Positions 51,897 to 59,963 are shown, numbered from the stretch's first letter. The stretch: DNA of 64,000 nucleotides from Psychrobacillus sp. OK028 (GCF_900103605.1 NZ_FNHY01000003.1:372001-436000); one strand, 5' to 3'. Translations and numbers: made by a program. The notes: a model not told the origin generated them from the letters alone.

Positions 51897-52193
51897 TCAA
51901 CTAAATCTTCCATTAACATTCGTAACATTTTCATTTGTTTTAGAATATAGATATCCTATCAACGAAAACGAAGCCAACATAATAGTTAAAATCAAAAAGA
52001 TATTCATAACTCCTATCATTATAAAAGGGCTTAATACAATAATAGTTAAGGATGATAAAACCAATACTACAAGGAAAAATTGATTGACTCCTTTTCTTTT
52101 TTCAAACGGAATAAAATAAAATACAGGGTATAAAATAATCGCACTAATAAACATAACAAATAATATCAAGACCAAATAAAAGACTAAAAACAT
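51897..52193 (-). CDS. small membrane protein (about 98 aa)
   Basis: ATG at 52193 with GGGGATT before it. Three hydrophobic segments, then a polar tail (KTNENVTNVNGRFS). Its last codons TTT AGT TGA match the outer box TTTAGTTGAA of the repeat, so the stop codon appears to come from a repeat remnant at 51890-51905. Family unknown. Confidence 0.6.
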   Translation of the reverse strand: MFLVFYLVLILFVMFISAIILYPVFYFIPFEKRKGVNQFFLVVLVLSSLTIIVLSPFIMIGVMNIFLILTIMLASFSLIGYLYSKTNENVTNVNGRFS

Positions 52194-52213
52194 AATAATC
52201 CCCACTCTTTTCT

Positions 52214-52245
52214 TATTCAACTATAGGGCCGCTTTAGTTGAACAA
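52214..52245. repeat. array repeat R17 (left part)
   Basis: TTATTCAACTATAGGGCCGC followed by TTTAGTTGAAC. Only the left hairpin is present; the centre and right end are not. Confidence 0.65.
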
Positions 52246-52285
52246 GCAATAGCACTATTATGATTACTATAAAAAAAACAATCTT

Positions 52286-52450
52286 CTATTCTATTTTATC
52301 GTTTAATATTGATTTTATTTCCTCTAATAATTTATACTGCTTTTCTTGTTTCTCTAAAATCTTGCCTGTTAATTTTCTTAATGTTATTGTAATAGACCAT
52401 AAAAATACCCATAAAAATATTATTATTGCTAAGGCTTCTATAAGAATCAC
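52286..52450 (-). CDS. tiny membrane/coiled-coil protein (54 aa)
   Basis: GTG at 52450 after AAAGGG. Residues 2-22 are one hydrophobic helix (LAIIIFLWVFLW), followed by a basic stretch and an amphipathic helix (KQEKQYKLLEEIKSILND). The same plan is seen at 56502 and 63685. The start codon is not certain because the ribosome binding site is close to it. Confidence 0.5.
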   Translation of the reverse strand: MILIEALAIIIFLWVFLWSITITLRKLTGKILEKQEKQYKLLEEIKSILNDKIE

Positions 52451-52572
52451 CTTCCCTTTACTTTTACTTCAACCTAATTAAACATGCCCTTTTACTTAAT
52501 ACGTTTGGAATAAATAGAAGTTCCAAAATTAAACAATTTTCCTTTTAGAATTTTTTAAAAATTCATTTGACT

Positions 52573-52651
52573 TATTGAAATAACCTGCATCGTTAGTCAA
52601 ATAAGAAAAAAGCTTTACTCCTTCTTGAAGTAAAGCACCCGTCAGTTAAGG
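52573..52651. repeat. array repeat R18 (type A)
   Basis: TTGAAATAACCTGCATCGTTAG, AAAAAAGCTTTACTCCTTC, AAGTAAAGCACCCGTCAGTTAAG. Confidence 0.85.
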
Positions 52652-52666
52652 GTATTCAATTTACTC

Positions 52667-53116
52667 TCATTTAATTGTGTACTTAAATAAAAGCTCTCCA
52701 TTATTCGGGTCTTTCTCATTCATGAACTCAAACCCTATATTTTTGTATAAGTTATAAGCTGTTCTATTTTCTTCAGTGATACTTAAATATATAACGTTTA
52801 CTCCATATTCTTTTGAAACCATATCAATGAGTTTCATCATCGCAAGTTTCCCATAGCCTTTGCCTTGATGTTTTTCATCTATTATTATTCTATCAATCCA
52901 AGTATCTTTATTAAGACCAAAACAACCGTACATAGCAAAACCAATAATTTCATCATCATAATATATAGCTACTGGATGCCATTCATGAAAGGTTTCAGCT
53001 TCTTTTAAAGATTCATCTACGGTTTCAATGAATTTTTCTTGTGCAGGCTTTAATTTAATATTTCTAACTTTATATTCATTTGTATCATCAATATTTTTAA
53101 AATGCACATTATTCAT
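52667..53116 (-). CDS. GNAT acetyltransferase, BltD/spermidine type
   Basis: About 149 residues from ATG at 53116. HEWHPVAIYYDDEIIGFAMYG near residue 45 and DRIIIDEKHQGKGYGKLAM near 78 resemble BltD-type spermine/spermidine acetyltransferases, and LYKNIGFEF closes the fold. The polyamine substrate is an inference by similarity. Confidence 0.82.
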   Translation of the reverse strand: MNNVHFKNIDDTNEYKVRNIKLKPAQEKFIETVDESLKEAETFHEWHPVAIYYDDEIIGFAMYGCFGLNKDTWIDRIIIDEKHQGKGYGKLAMMKLIDMVSKEYGVNVIYLSITEENRTAYNLYKNIGFEFMNEKDPNNGELLFKYTIK

Positions 53117-53149
53117 GCAATCACTATACCCCCACAACTAAAAATTTTT

Positions 53150-53228
53150 TAAATTATCCTGCCGCGTTATTTCAATAAGAAAAAAGGCTTTACTCTTTCT
53201 TGAAGTAAAGCACCCGTTAGTTGAAGAA
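53150..53228. repeat. array repeat R19 (type A)
   Basis: AAATTATCCTGCCGCGTTATT, AAAAAAGGCTTTACTCTTTC, AAGTAAAGCACCCGTTAGTTG. Confidence 0.88.
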
Positions 53229-53271
53229 GGAATATTATCTAACCAGTCTCTATAGTTAAATTAAATTCAAC

Positions 53272-53303
53272 AAAAAAAGCGTTAATCCTTTAAGGAACAA
53301 CGC
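53272..53303 (-). terminator. terminator of the MDR dehydrogenase gene
   Basis: On the minus strand GCGTTGTTCCTT, a short loop and AAGGATTAACGC are followed by seven T. The gene thus carries its own terminator besides R19. Confidence 0.85.
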
Positions 53304-53310
53304 ATGTTAA

Positions 53311-54267
53311 TTAAGATATGATTTGAAGGACTACCTTCCCTTTTGTACGTCCGCTTTCTACATGCCTATGAGCCTCTACGATTTGATCCAAAGGATAACA
53401 CTTCTCTATAACTGGTTTTACTTTCTCTTCCTCTATAAGCTCACACAAGAATTCTAGATCCATGTTATTAGGCTTTGCTAGATGCAGCTTAGCTTTCTTT
53501 CGACCGAGCAAGGAACCTACCAATAACTGAACTGGGTGATACATAGGATAGAGGGGGTTTTCTGTTATATAGACACCATTATCGGTTAGTGAACCTAAAC
53601 AACCAAAAAAGGTCCGTTTACTTACAGCATCCAGTACGATATCGTACTTTTGTCCGTTTTTCGTGAAGTCTTCTTTCGTATAATCGAGCACGTAATGTGC
53701 GCCTAAATCTTTCACCCACTGCAGATTAGAGGTGCTACAAACTGCGGTTACCTCAGCCCCGTAGTAATTGGCAAGCTGAATTGCAAAGTGCCCGACACCC
53801 CCCGAAGCTCCGTAGATCAAAACCTTTTGCCCCGATTTTATCTTCGCTACGTCCCGCAATGCCTGAAGAGCTGTTTGAGCAGCACATGGCACGGCTGCAG
53901 CCTGTTCGAAGGTTATGTTTTTCGGCTTATGACTCAGTCCACTCTGTGGAGGGCAGACATATTCTGCGTGGGATCCGAAACAGCTTCCGTAGACATAGTC
54001 GCCATCTTTAAATCTTTGTACATTTTTACCGACCGCTTCAACGATACCCGCAACGTCAATCCCCAATATTGATGATTTTGGTTTATTAAAACCATTATCT
54101 AATCTGGTAGGCAAATAACCCTTCCGATATAGACAATCAAACTGATTGACCGAAGCATTATGTACTCTAATCAGTACCCGATCGTCATTCTTTATAGAAG
54201 GTAGTTCAACTTCATTTATCCTAAGTACCTCCGGGGATCCATACGAACTGTAAACGGCTGCTCTCAT
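53311..54267 (-). CDS. MDR-family NAD(P)-dependent alcohol dehydrogenase/quinone reductase
   Basis: About 318 residues from ATG at 54267 (GGGAGG upstream). The GroES-like N-terminal part shows ILGIDVAGIVEAVGKNV, then the Rossmann motif VLIYGASGGVGHFAIQLA near residue 142 and the end VVLQIIS. Zinc ligands are missing, as in quinone oxidoreductase-type MDR. It is the largest ordinary enzyme of the array and has higher local GC than neighbours (around 53.7-54.0 kb), a hint of separate origin. The 3' terminator is its own. Confidence 0.88.
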   Translation of the reverse strand: MRAAVYSSYGSPEVLRINEVELPSIKNDDRVLIRVHNASVNQFDCLYRKGYLPTRLDNGFNKPKSSILGIDVAGIVEAVGKNVQRFKDGDYVYGSCFGSHAEYVCPPQSGLSHKPKNITFEQAAAVPCAAQTALQALRDVAKIKSGQKVLIYGASGGVGHFAIQLANYYGAEVTAVCSTSNLQWVKDLGAHYVLDYTKEDFTKNGQKYDIVLDAVSKRTFFGCLGSLTDNGVYITENPLYPMYHPVQLLVGSLLGRKKAKLHLAKPNNMDLEFLCELIEEEKVKPVIEKCYPLDQIVEAHRHVESGRTKGKVVLQIIS

Positions 54268-54464
54268 CTTACAACCTCCCAGTATATTTTTCAATTCGTT
54301 ATTAGTTATACATTTAATATGATTCGCTTAAATAGCTATAAATTCACTTAGTCAATTTAGTCATGCTATTTTGAACAATAATTAGTTCCCTGTATCTATA
54401 TACTTATTGACCTTGTTTTAGAACAAATTTGGATTGCATTAACTAAAACGCTTTTTATTTATTG

Positions 54465-54545
54465 TTCAACTAACCTGCCGCATTAGTTTAATAAGAAAAA
54501 AGGCTTTAATCCTCCTTGAAGTAAAGCACCCGTTAGTTGAATAAC
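54465..54545. repeat. array repeat R20 (type A)
   Basis: TTGTTCAACTAACCTGCCGC, ATTAGTTTAATAAG, AAAAAAGGCTTTAATCCTCC, AAGTAAAGCACCCGTTAGTTG. Left box AACTAAC is the exact inverse of right box GTTAGTT. Confidence 0.9.
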
Positions 54546-54553
54546 CAGAGGAA

Positions 54554-54973
54554 CTAACGCCACCATTCTTTAACTATTTTTTTATATGCTTTGCCATTTT
54601 TATCAACTATTTCAACTAGACAATTATAAGTTTCTAATTCTTTACCTGAAATACCAATGTGGGGGTTTTCTAAATTAAATTCTATAGCTGCTGTTGCAGA
54701 TTTAACATTATCTAGTGAAATATTTTCACCTTTTAAAAGTTTTTCAAAGTTCTTCCCTAGATCATTCAAAGCACCCTTTATGACAGGGATTTCAAAAGCT
54801 TTAGGATTGATACTTCCACCTAGAATATCTATAACTAAACTCTCCATATTTTTCTCTTTAGCAATATTAAATAAATGTTCAATAACATATCCATCATCTC
54901 GATAATTCATTAAGCTTAAAAAACTATGAACAGTGTTATGTCCTATGCTTTTTAACAATTTTAACTTAGCCAT
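54554..54973 (-). CDS. unknown protein (139 aa)
   Basis: A soluble, mainly helical protein (LLKSIGHNTVHSFLSLMNY, EHLFNIAKEKNMES, LNDLGKNFEKLLKG), with a strand-rich end (CLVEIVDKNGKAYKKIV). AGAGGGGTG lies before the ATG. The start lies 16 bases from R21. No family recognised. Confidence 0.65.
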   Translation of the reverse strand: MAKLKLLKSIGHNTVHSFLSLMNYRDDGYVIEHLFNIAKEKNMESLVIDILGGSINPKAFEIPVIKGALNDLGKNFEKLLKGENISLDNVKSATAAIEFNLENPHIGISGKELETYNCLVEIVDKNGKAYKKIVKEWWR

Positions 54974-54989
54974 TTTGTCACCCCTCTGT

Positions 54990-55017
54990 TCTTTAACTAA
55001 ACTGCTGCGTTAGTTCA
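54990..55017. repeat. array repeat R21 (left part)
   Basis: CTTTAACTAAACTGCTGCG then TTAGTTCAAC. It overlaps the stop codon of the TPR pseudogene at 55015. Confidence 0.75.
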
Positions 55018-55378
55018 ACTTTCCTTCAGCTTTTCAAGTAACTTATGGGCATGATTGTATGTTGTATTTCGTGAAATTATTTTTTCTAATACTTCAATCG
55101 CAAGTTCCCTATCTCCTTCTTCAATAAGTGATTCAGCATATTGGACGCCAACTTTATCGTGATTAGCATTTTTGGAAGTAAGCTGTTTGAATATATGTTT
55201 TTGCTTCCGAATCTCTATTTAATTTCATTAGACATTCATAGATTCTTGCATATGTTCTTGAGTGCTCGGATAATTCGTTTGATTTAAGAAAACAATTCAA
55301 AGCTTTTTCATATTCCATTTTCTCAAACTGCAATAACCCTTCTTGGTACAAAAGGTATGACTGTTCGTTGTTATCCAT
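55015..55378 (-). pseudogene. TPR-like protein, frameshifted
   Basis: ATG at 55378 reads MDNNEQSYLLYQEGLLQFEKMEY and a first TPR-like helix pair (ALNCFLKSNELSEHSRTYAR). Near 55202-55207, in a run of five A, the frame changes: the next segment (HIFKQLTSKNANHDKVGVQY then LAIEVLEKIISRNTTYNHAHK) is open in another frame to TGA at 55015. One A too many explains it. The restored protein would have about 120 residues with two to three TPRs. Stop codon TGA is inside R21. Confidence 0.75.
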
Positions 55379-55403
55379 ATTTTCTCGTTCCTTTCTGAAA
55401 CTC

Positions 55404-55490
55404 TTGTTCAACTAAACTGCACTGTTAGTTCAATAAGAAAAAAAAGGCTTTACTCCTTCTTGAAGTAAAGCACCCGTTAGTTGAGTAAGC
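55404..55490. repeat. array repeat R22 (type A)
   Basis: TTGTTCAACTAAACTGCAC, GTTAGTTCAATAAG, AAAAAAAAGGCTTTACTCC, AAGTAAAGCACCCGTTAGTTG. Confidence 0.9.
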
Positions 55491-55504
55491 TATTTTAAGG
55501 ACTT

Positions 55505-56377
55505 CTAATACAAAGAAATTTCGGATAGACACTTTTCAATACTCTTATTAAGTGGTATTAATTCACAATTCATATTAACTTTGATGTAAAAACTCTTCAA
55601 GAATGTCTTACAGTTAGAATATAATAACCAATACTCTTCTTCCGCCAACTGTTCTTTTTGAATTTTCAGTTCTGTTGGCACATTTTGTATTAATGTTATT
55701 ATTTCTGCTTGATCTAACCCGTTATTCACCATTTCTAGTATAGGAATTAAAATCCTTTCATCTTCATCGTGGATATAAACACTAGTTGAAACAAATACCT
55801 TATTCCATAGTACTTTAAATAATTCCAAGTAAAATTTCTGATCTATTTTTGAACTCTTTACAAGTTCATCAATAGCGTCAGATACATGAGCTATACTATG
55901 AGCCCAGCCTTTTGCAGATATATATCCCCGTAAATCCTTCTCCAAGTATATATAATCGACTAATTTATCTTTTATTTTTAACATCATTTCGCGAGAGAGA
56001 AAGTTATCTACATTATCCCTATATAGAATAAGTGCTATTAAAAGAGTAGTAAATGACCTAGTAAAAACAGTATCAGTTTCATTTTCTCCAATTCCCTTAA
56101 ATAACAAGTCACTTAAGCACAATTCAAGTAGTTCATTTAATAACTCATGCTCAATTTGATTTTTTTCTACAATTAATTGATAAAAAGAGCTATAAATTAA
56201 TTTGTCTCTAAGTTCACTATCAGTTGAGCCAATATGCTCAACCATAGATTTGACTATACTAGCTTTATATTCTTCTTCCCAAGTTCTACTCCCGCTCTTA
56301 ATTTCCATTAAGATTTTTTTCAGTTCAATCCCCTTCAATGGAACAGCATTTCTATAACTTAATTCTAACCTTTCCAT
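55505..56377 (-). CDS. DUF2785 protein
   Basis: About 290 residues from ATG at 56377 (AAAGGGGATAG upstream). The family pattern is clear: HIGSTDSELRDKLIYSSF, TVFTRSFTTLLIALILYRDN, LEKDLRGYISAKGWAHSIAH. DUF2785 proteins are all-helical, cytoplasmic and of unknown function in Bacillales. Start is 34 bases from R23. Confidence 0.85.
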   Translation of the reverse strand: MERLELSYRNAVPLKGIELKKILMEIKSGSRTWEEEYKASIVKSMVEHIGSTDSELRDKLIYSSFYQLIVEKNQIEHELLNELLELCLSDLLFKGIGENETDTVFTRSFTTLLIALILYRDNVDNFLSREMMLKIKDKLVDYIYLEKDLRGYISAKGWAHSIAHVSDAIDELVKSSKIDQKFYLELFKVLWNKVFVSTSVYIHDEDERILIPILEMVNNGLDQAEIITLIQNVPTELKIQKEQLAEEEYWLLYSNCKTFLKSFYIKVNMNCELIPLNKSIEKCLSEISLY

Positions 56378-56411
56378 ATTATCTATCCCCTTTTCTATTA
56401 TCATAGACCTC

Positions 56412-56505
56412 TTTTTAAACTAAACTGCTGCGTTAGTTCAATAAGAAAAAGAAAAAGCCACCTCTAAAGGCAGCCACTTGTTCAGCTAAAGCAACCGTTA
56501 GTTAA
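56412..56505. repeat. array repeat R23 (type D centre)
   Basis: TTTTAAACTAAACTGCTGCG, TTAGTTCAATAAG, centre AAAAAGCCACCTCTAAAGGC then AGCC, right end AGCTAAAGCAACCGTTAGTT. The right box gives the stop codon of the gene at 56502. Confidence 0.85.
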
Positions 56506-56621
56506 AAAATACCATTCTCACCATTTAACCGTTTTACCTCTTTCTCTAAATAATCTAGACGTTTATGGATTCGATAAACAATTGGCAGATATGCAATAAC
56601 GATAATAATTAACCATCCCAT
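56502..56621 (-). CDS. tiny membrane/coiled-coil protein (39 aa)
   Basis: ATG at 56621 with AAAGGGG ten bases upstream. The protein is one hydrophobic helix (MGWLIIIVIAYLPIVY) followed by a charged helix (RIHKRLDYLEKEVKRLN). The stop TAA is the first codon of the outer box of R23 (TTAACTAACGG read on minus). It shares the LDYLE motif with the protein at 63685. Confidence 0.6.
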   Translation of the reverse strand: MGWLIIIVIAYLPIVYRIHKRLDYLEKEVKRLNGENGIF

Positions 56622-56701
56622 TGATTAATTTCCCCTTTAATCAAACTGTATTATTTTTCATTAATTGTAACATTTTATTCATTTCGATACAGGTTTCTTT
56701 T

Positions 56702-56782
56702 GTTCAACTAACCTGCTTCGTTAGTTGAATAAGAAAAAAAAGCTTTACTCTTTCTTGAAGTAAAGCACCCGTTAGTACAATA
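56702..56782. repeat. array repeat R24 (type A)
   Basis: GTTCAACTAACCTGCTTCG, TTAGTTGAATAAG, AAAAAAAAGCTTTACTCTT, AAGTAAAGCACCCGTTAG. Confidence 0.9.
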
Positions 56783-56844
56783 ACAAAAAGAGTTACCTAT
56801 TTACCTAGTGCTAACTTCCTTACCACTAAAACAAATAACATCAT

Positions 56845-57294
56845 TTATTTGGATTTCCATTCATATTGAATATCTGGTAAATTTTCTTCATTTTCATGTC
56901 CTCTATTTATGATTTCAAATCCTTGGTTTTCATAAAACCGTTGTGCTTTTTCATTTACTTCGAATGTGTACAATGTTAGTTTCCCACTTGATTGTGCTTT
57001 CGCTTTATCAAGTAATGTCCGACCTATGCCGATACCCTGATACTCTAAATGAATATATAGTTGGCTTATTTCCCTATCGTTATAGGCAATCATTCCAACA
57101 ACATCTTCATCAATTAACGCTAAATCTATTTGAAACTGTTCAGGTAATATGTGATTTAAAAAATAGACGTGATTTTCAAAGTCATGAATTTCTTTTTGAC
57201 CAATAGCCTGTTCCTTACTAACTCGCCACATTTCCACTGTTTGATCTGCGTATTTGGTGTTATAAGGAATAATACTGATATTATGTTGCTTCAT
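56845..57294 (-). CDS. GNAT N-acetyltransferase
   Basis: 149 residues. MIAYNDREISQLYIHLEYQG leads into the acetyl-CoA loop YQGIGIGRTLLD near residue 84; AQRFYENQGFEI follows near 112. GAGGTGGC before the ATG. Substrate unknown. Start is 34 bases from R25. Confidence 0.87.
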   Translation of the reverse strand: MKQHNISIIPYNTKYADQTVEMWRVSKEQAIGQKEIHDFENHVYFLNHILPEQFQIDLALIDEDVVGMIAYNDREISQLYIHLEYQGIGIGRTLLDKAKAQSSGKLTLYTFEVNEKAQRFYENQGFEIINRGHENEENLPDIQYEWKSK

Positions 57295-57328
57295 GTTATG
57301 CCACCTCAGAATTTTTTTTAGAATGTCC

Positions 57329-57412
57329 TGTTAAACTAAAGCACCCTTTAGTTTAATAAGGAAAAATTAATCTTATTAAGACATAATAGAATAGTATCCT
57401 GTTAGTTGAATA
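57329..57412. repeat. array repeat R25 (variant)
   Basis: TGTTAAACTAAAGCACCC, TTTAGTTTAATAAGG, imperfect hairpin TTAATCTTATTAAGA, right end TATCCTGTTAGTTGAATAAG. Confidence 0.7.
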
Positions 57413-57425
57413 AGCACCTTCTCTC

Positions 57426-57457
57426 TTACTACACATTATAGTCGTAATGTGTAGTAA
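57426..57457. promoter_or_regulatory. perfect inverted repeat before the ECF sigma gene
   Basis: TTACTACACATTA, spacer TAGTCG, TAATGTGTAGTAA: 13-bp arms without a mismatch, 135 bases before the sigma-factor start. No T-run follows, so an operator is more likely than a terminator. The binding protein is unknown. Confidence 0.55.
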
Positions 57458-57591
57458 CACTCTGCCTATTTAGTCTTTCTTGCTATTGCTTTGGAACAAA
57501 TTTTAGTATCTTTAATTTTTATTTAATAAGCCGTATAATTTTTCTATTCTCAAACGTCTATTTATTGTAAGTACATTAGGAGGGAAAATAT

Positions 57592-58530
57592 ATGGAACTT
57601 AGTAATAACATTGACAAGGTTTTTTTGGATGAAACTCGAAAATTAAGAGATGAATTTGAAGAAATAGTTTCAGTATACTCATCAGATCTGTGGAACTATT
57701 GTAAATATGTAACTGGTTCCCCTTGGGATGGCGAAGATCTTTTTCAAGAGACAATGATTAAGTCCTTTGGATTGCTGCCACAACGTTGGAGTGAGATTAC
57801 TGATAAAAAATACTATCTCTTCAAAGTTGCAACAAACACCTGGCTAGACCAATGTAGAAAGCTCAAACGTGAAATAGGAACTTTAGATGAAGTACCTGAG
57901 CCAAGTCTTGATTTTTCAGATCGTCTATTATTAGAAGAGATTCTAATATCCTTAGAGTCGAATTTGACGGTTAAACAAACAGCAGCATTTCTACTATTAG
58001 ATATTTTCCAGTTTAGTGCAGATGAAGTAGCTGGTATTGTCCAAAGCACTCCAGGTGGTGTATATTCTTCAGTTCAACGAGCAAGAAGAAAATTAGCTTC
58101 TTTGGATTTTTCAGAATCAAAAACTAAAATAGATACACAAAGTCATAGCGTAACCATTCAAGCATACTTAGAAGCCTTTAATAATGGAGATTTAAATAGT
58201 ATGTTAAGATTATTTAGTGATCAAGCACAAAATGAAGCGTTCTTTGGATTCCAGGAATTTTCTAAAGAGGAGATGCGAAAAGGTTCTCTAAGATTTGGAT
58301 TGCCTGGCCATACTGCTAAAGAAATAGAACTTTGGGGTAAACCAGTTATTATTGTGCTAACTACTAATGGCCATAGTCCTGAAATACATGACATTCAGAT
58401 ACAAGAGATTGAAAACGGTAAAATAGTAAGCCATAAAAGTTATTTTTTCAGGAAAGAATTTATTTTAGCTGCTGCTGAAGAACTTGGAATAAAGGCACAA
58501 TTAGTAAAACCACCAGTAAGTTGGAATTAA
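57592..58530 (+). CDS. ECF sigma factor with C-terminal SnoaL-like domain
   Basis: 312 residues. Sigma-70 region 2 (LWNYCKYVTGSPWDGEDLFQE, near residues 30-60) and region 4 (TAAFLLLDIFQFSADEVAGI and SVQRARRKL, near 115-160) are clear. Residues 180-300 form a SnoaL-like domain (YLEAFNNGDLNSMLRLFSD). Such fused ECF sigmas usually control themselves through the extra domain instead of an anti-sigma, and none is seen here. The largest plus-strand gene of the array; GGAGGG before the ATG. Confidence 0.88.
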   Translation: MELSNNIDKVFLDETRKLRDEFEEIVSVYSSDLWNYCKYVTGSPWDGEDLFQETMIKSFGLLPQRWSEITDKKYYLFKVATNTWLDQCRKLKREIGTLDEVPEPSLDFSDRLLLEEILISLESNLTVKQTAAFLLLDIFQFSADEVAGIVQSTPGGVYSSVQRARRKLASLDFSESKTKIDTQSHSVTIQAYLEAFNNGDLNSMLRLFSDQAQNEAFFGFQEFSKEEMRKGSLRFGLPGHTAKEIELWGKPVIIVLTTNGHSPEIHDIQIQEIENGKIVSHKSYFFRKEFILAAAEELGIKAQLVKPPVSWN

Positions 58531-58629
58531 ATATTTTGAAATGTCAAAAGACCTCTTTGGTGCTTTCTTTCAAAGAAAAGGGTTGAATATTTACTTTCTG
58601 GATTTTGATGGAAATGTATTAAATATTTT

Positions 58630-58666
58630 GAGCAAAGGTTAGATTTATCTAACATTGCTCTTTTTT
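58630..58666 (+). terminator. own terminator of the plus-strand ECF sigma gene
   Basis: GAGCAAAGGTTAGAT, a TT loop and ATCTAACATTGCTC form a long stem followed by TTTTTT. Confidence 0.85.
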
Positions 58667-58711
58667 ATTTCTCAGTTAGTTTCTAATGCATCATAAAAAA
58701 TAGAATTTTCT

Positions 58712-58791
58712 TCTTCAACAAACCTGCTTCTTTAGTTCAATAAGAAAAAAGCTTTACTCCTTCTTGAAGTAAAGCACCCTTTAGTTAAAGA
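58712..58791. repeat. array repeat R26 (type A)
   Basis: TCTTCAACAAACCTGCTTC, TTTAGTTCAATAAG, AAAAAAGCTTTACTCCTTC, AAGTAAAGCACCCTTTAG. Confidence 0.88.
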
Positions 58792-58832
58792 AGAAAGATA
58801 AAGCATTTTCAACATCGCATCCGTTGTCGGAA

Positions 58833-59015
58833 CTAAAACGGCAGGCTTTGATAAAGCGAAATGGTTATAACTAATGCCGATAAAGTTCCTGCGGACAGCA
58901 AGGTTATCATTTTTCGCCAATTAATCTCTTTGGAAGGTTTTGCAGCCTCTCGGGAAACCGCAATCCATATCACAAAAGAAATTATGGCTACTATGGCAAT
59001 AACATCTTTAGACAT
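58833..59015 (-). CDS. small two-helix membrane protein (60 aa)
   Basis: ATG at 59015 with GAGGG before it. Two hydrophobic helices (residues 4-20 and 36-56) joined by a basic loop (SREAAKPSKEINWRK). Family unknown. Confidence 0.62.
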   Translation of the reverse strand: MSKDVIAIVAIISFVIWIAVSREAAKPSKEINWRKMITLLSAGTLSALVITISLYQSLPF

Positions 59016-59108
59016 AATTAATACCCTCTTGATTTATATTTTGTTTAAATCTATATCATGTATTATTCTGTTAAATGCCCCGTGTGTTGAATACAAAGTT
59101 AAACAACA

Positions 59109-59187
59109 CTATTCAACTAACCAGCCGCGTTACTTCAATAAGAAAAATGCTTTACTCCTTCTTGAAGTAAAGTAACCGTTAGTGAAA
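59109..59187. repeat. array repeat R27 (type A)
   Basis: CTATTCAACTAACCAGCCGCG, TTACTTCAATAAG, AAAAATGCTTTACTCCTTC, AAGTAAAGTAACCGTTAG. Confidence 0.85.
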
Positions 59188-59191
59188 TTAA

Positions 59192-59414
59192 CTATATATC
59201 TAATGTCAAAACAATTATTACGATAAATGCCAACGTGAAGAAAATGCCTCTTATTATTAGAGAACGCCTCACATATACCTCATCTACTTTAGGTTCCTCA
59301 GTATATGCAGGACTAAACCACAAACGAATAGCCTTAGTTGGATTTATAAATTGCCAAATCGAAATAGCATAGAATGCAATCACTACGATAATAAATAAAC
59401 TTGTTTTAAACATA
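59192..59414 (-). CDS. small membrane protein (about 73 aa), DUF6199-like
   Basis: ATG at 59414 with AGGAGG before it; the upstream in-frame ATG lacks one. Two membrane helices flank WQFINPTKAIRLWFSP and EEPKVDEVYVRRSLIIRG, a pattern like the DUF6199 proteins of Bacillales (assignment from memory, not firm). Confidence 0.6.
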
Positions 59415-59474
59415 TAATTTCCTCCTGCCCCGTTACTTTCATACGTTTGAAACGGAATGAGGTTCCATTTTTGC

Positions 59475-59530
59475 TTGTTCAACTAAACTGCTGCTTTAGT
59501 ACAATAAAAAAGAAAAAGAGTTACTTTTTC
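59475..59530. repeat. array repeat R28 (left part, own hairpin)
   Basis: TTGTTCAACTAAACTGCTGC, TTTAGTACAATAAAAAAG, then AAAAAGAGTTACTTTTTC, which is also the coding end of the gene at 59521. The right box is absent. Confidence 0.7.
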
Positions 59531-59738
59531 TTACCAAGGCGAGAATGTCTTTTATCAGCCGCACTTGCTATAAATAAGAAAGCTATAAACCATATAATGC
59601 CTCCTACAATCCACGTAGCCCCATTACCAATATGGAAAAAAAGTGATATCAAGAATAACAATGCTCCACTAACTAATATTAAAGTTAAGCCAATTGCAAA
59701 TGCAACTTTTCAGGTAATTCTTTAATTTTATCCAACAT
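59521..59738 (-). pseudogene. small membrane protein (72 aa), frameshifted
   Basis: ATG at 59738 (GGAGGATAA upstream) reads MLDKIKELPEK; then, after one missing base in the run TTTT at 59707-59710, the other frame continues with VAFAIGLTLILVSGALLFLI, two membrane helices and ADKRHSRLGKKK, ending at TAA 59521. The intact protein would have 72 residues. Because the run is only four bases long, a real mutation or a sequencing slip cannot be told apart here. Confidence 0.7.
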
Positions 59739-59822
59739 TTATCCTCCAATCTAAATAATCTAAAAGGCAAAGTAATTTTTATCTACTCATTATTTTTATA
59801 CCAGAACTATTATGGGTTCTTA

Positions 59823-59956
59823 TTTAATTATCCTGCATCGTTAGTTTAAGTGTAACATTTCACAAGTCAATCTGAGATCAACTTAATATTTTGGACATAA
59901 AAATGGACCATCGAAATGATGGCCATATTTCGCTAAAGCACCCGTTAGTTTAAGTA
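59823..59956. repeat. array repeat R29 (type B centre)
   Basis: TTTAATTATCCTGCATCG, TTAGTTTAAGTGTAACATTT, GGACCATCGAAATGATGGCC hairpin, CTAAAGCACCCGTTAGTTT. Confidence 0.88.
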
Positions 59957-59963
59957 CATTAGT

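Noticed and set aside
52260-52481. 73-codon plus-strand frame
   Set aside because: Opposite to the minus-strand gene at 52286, which has a membrane helix and a coiled-coil tail; the plus frame has an unlikely composition.
58732-58920. 62-codon frame on the minus strand
   Set aside because: Overlaps repeat R26 and the better-supported small membrane gene at 58833; no ribosome binding site.
41971-59710. All frameshifts as sequencing errors
   Set aside because: Possible for single cases in short homopolymers, but two inactivations are base substitutions and none of about 33 complete genes outside the array is affected.
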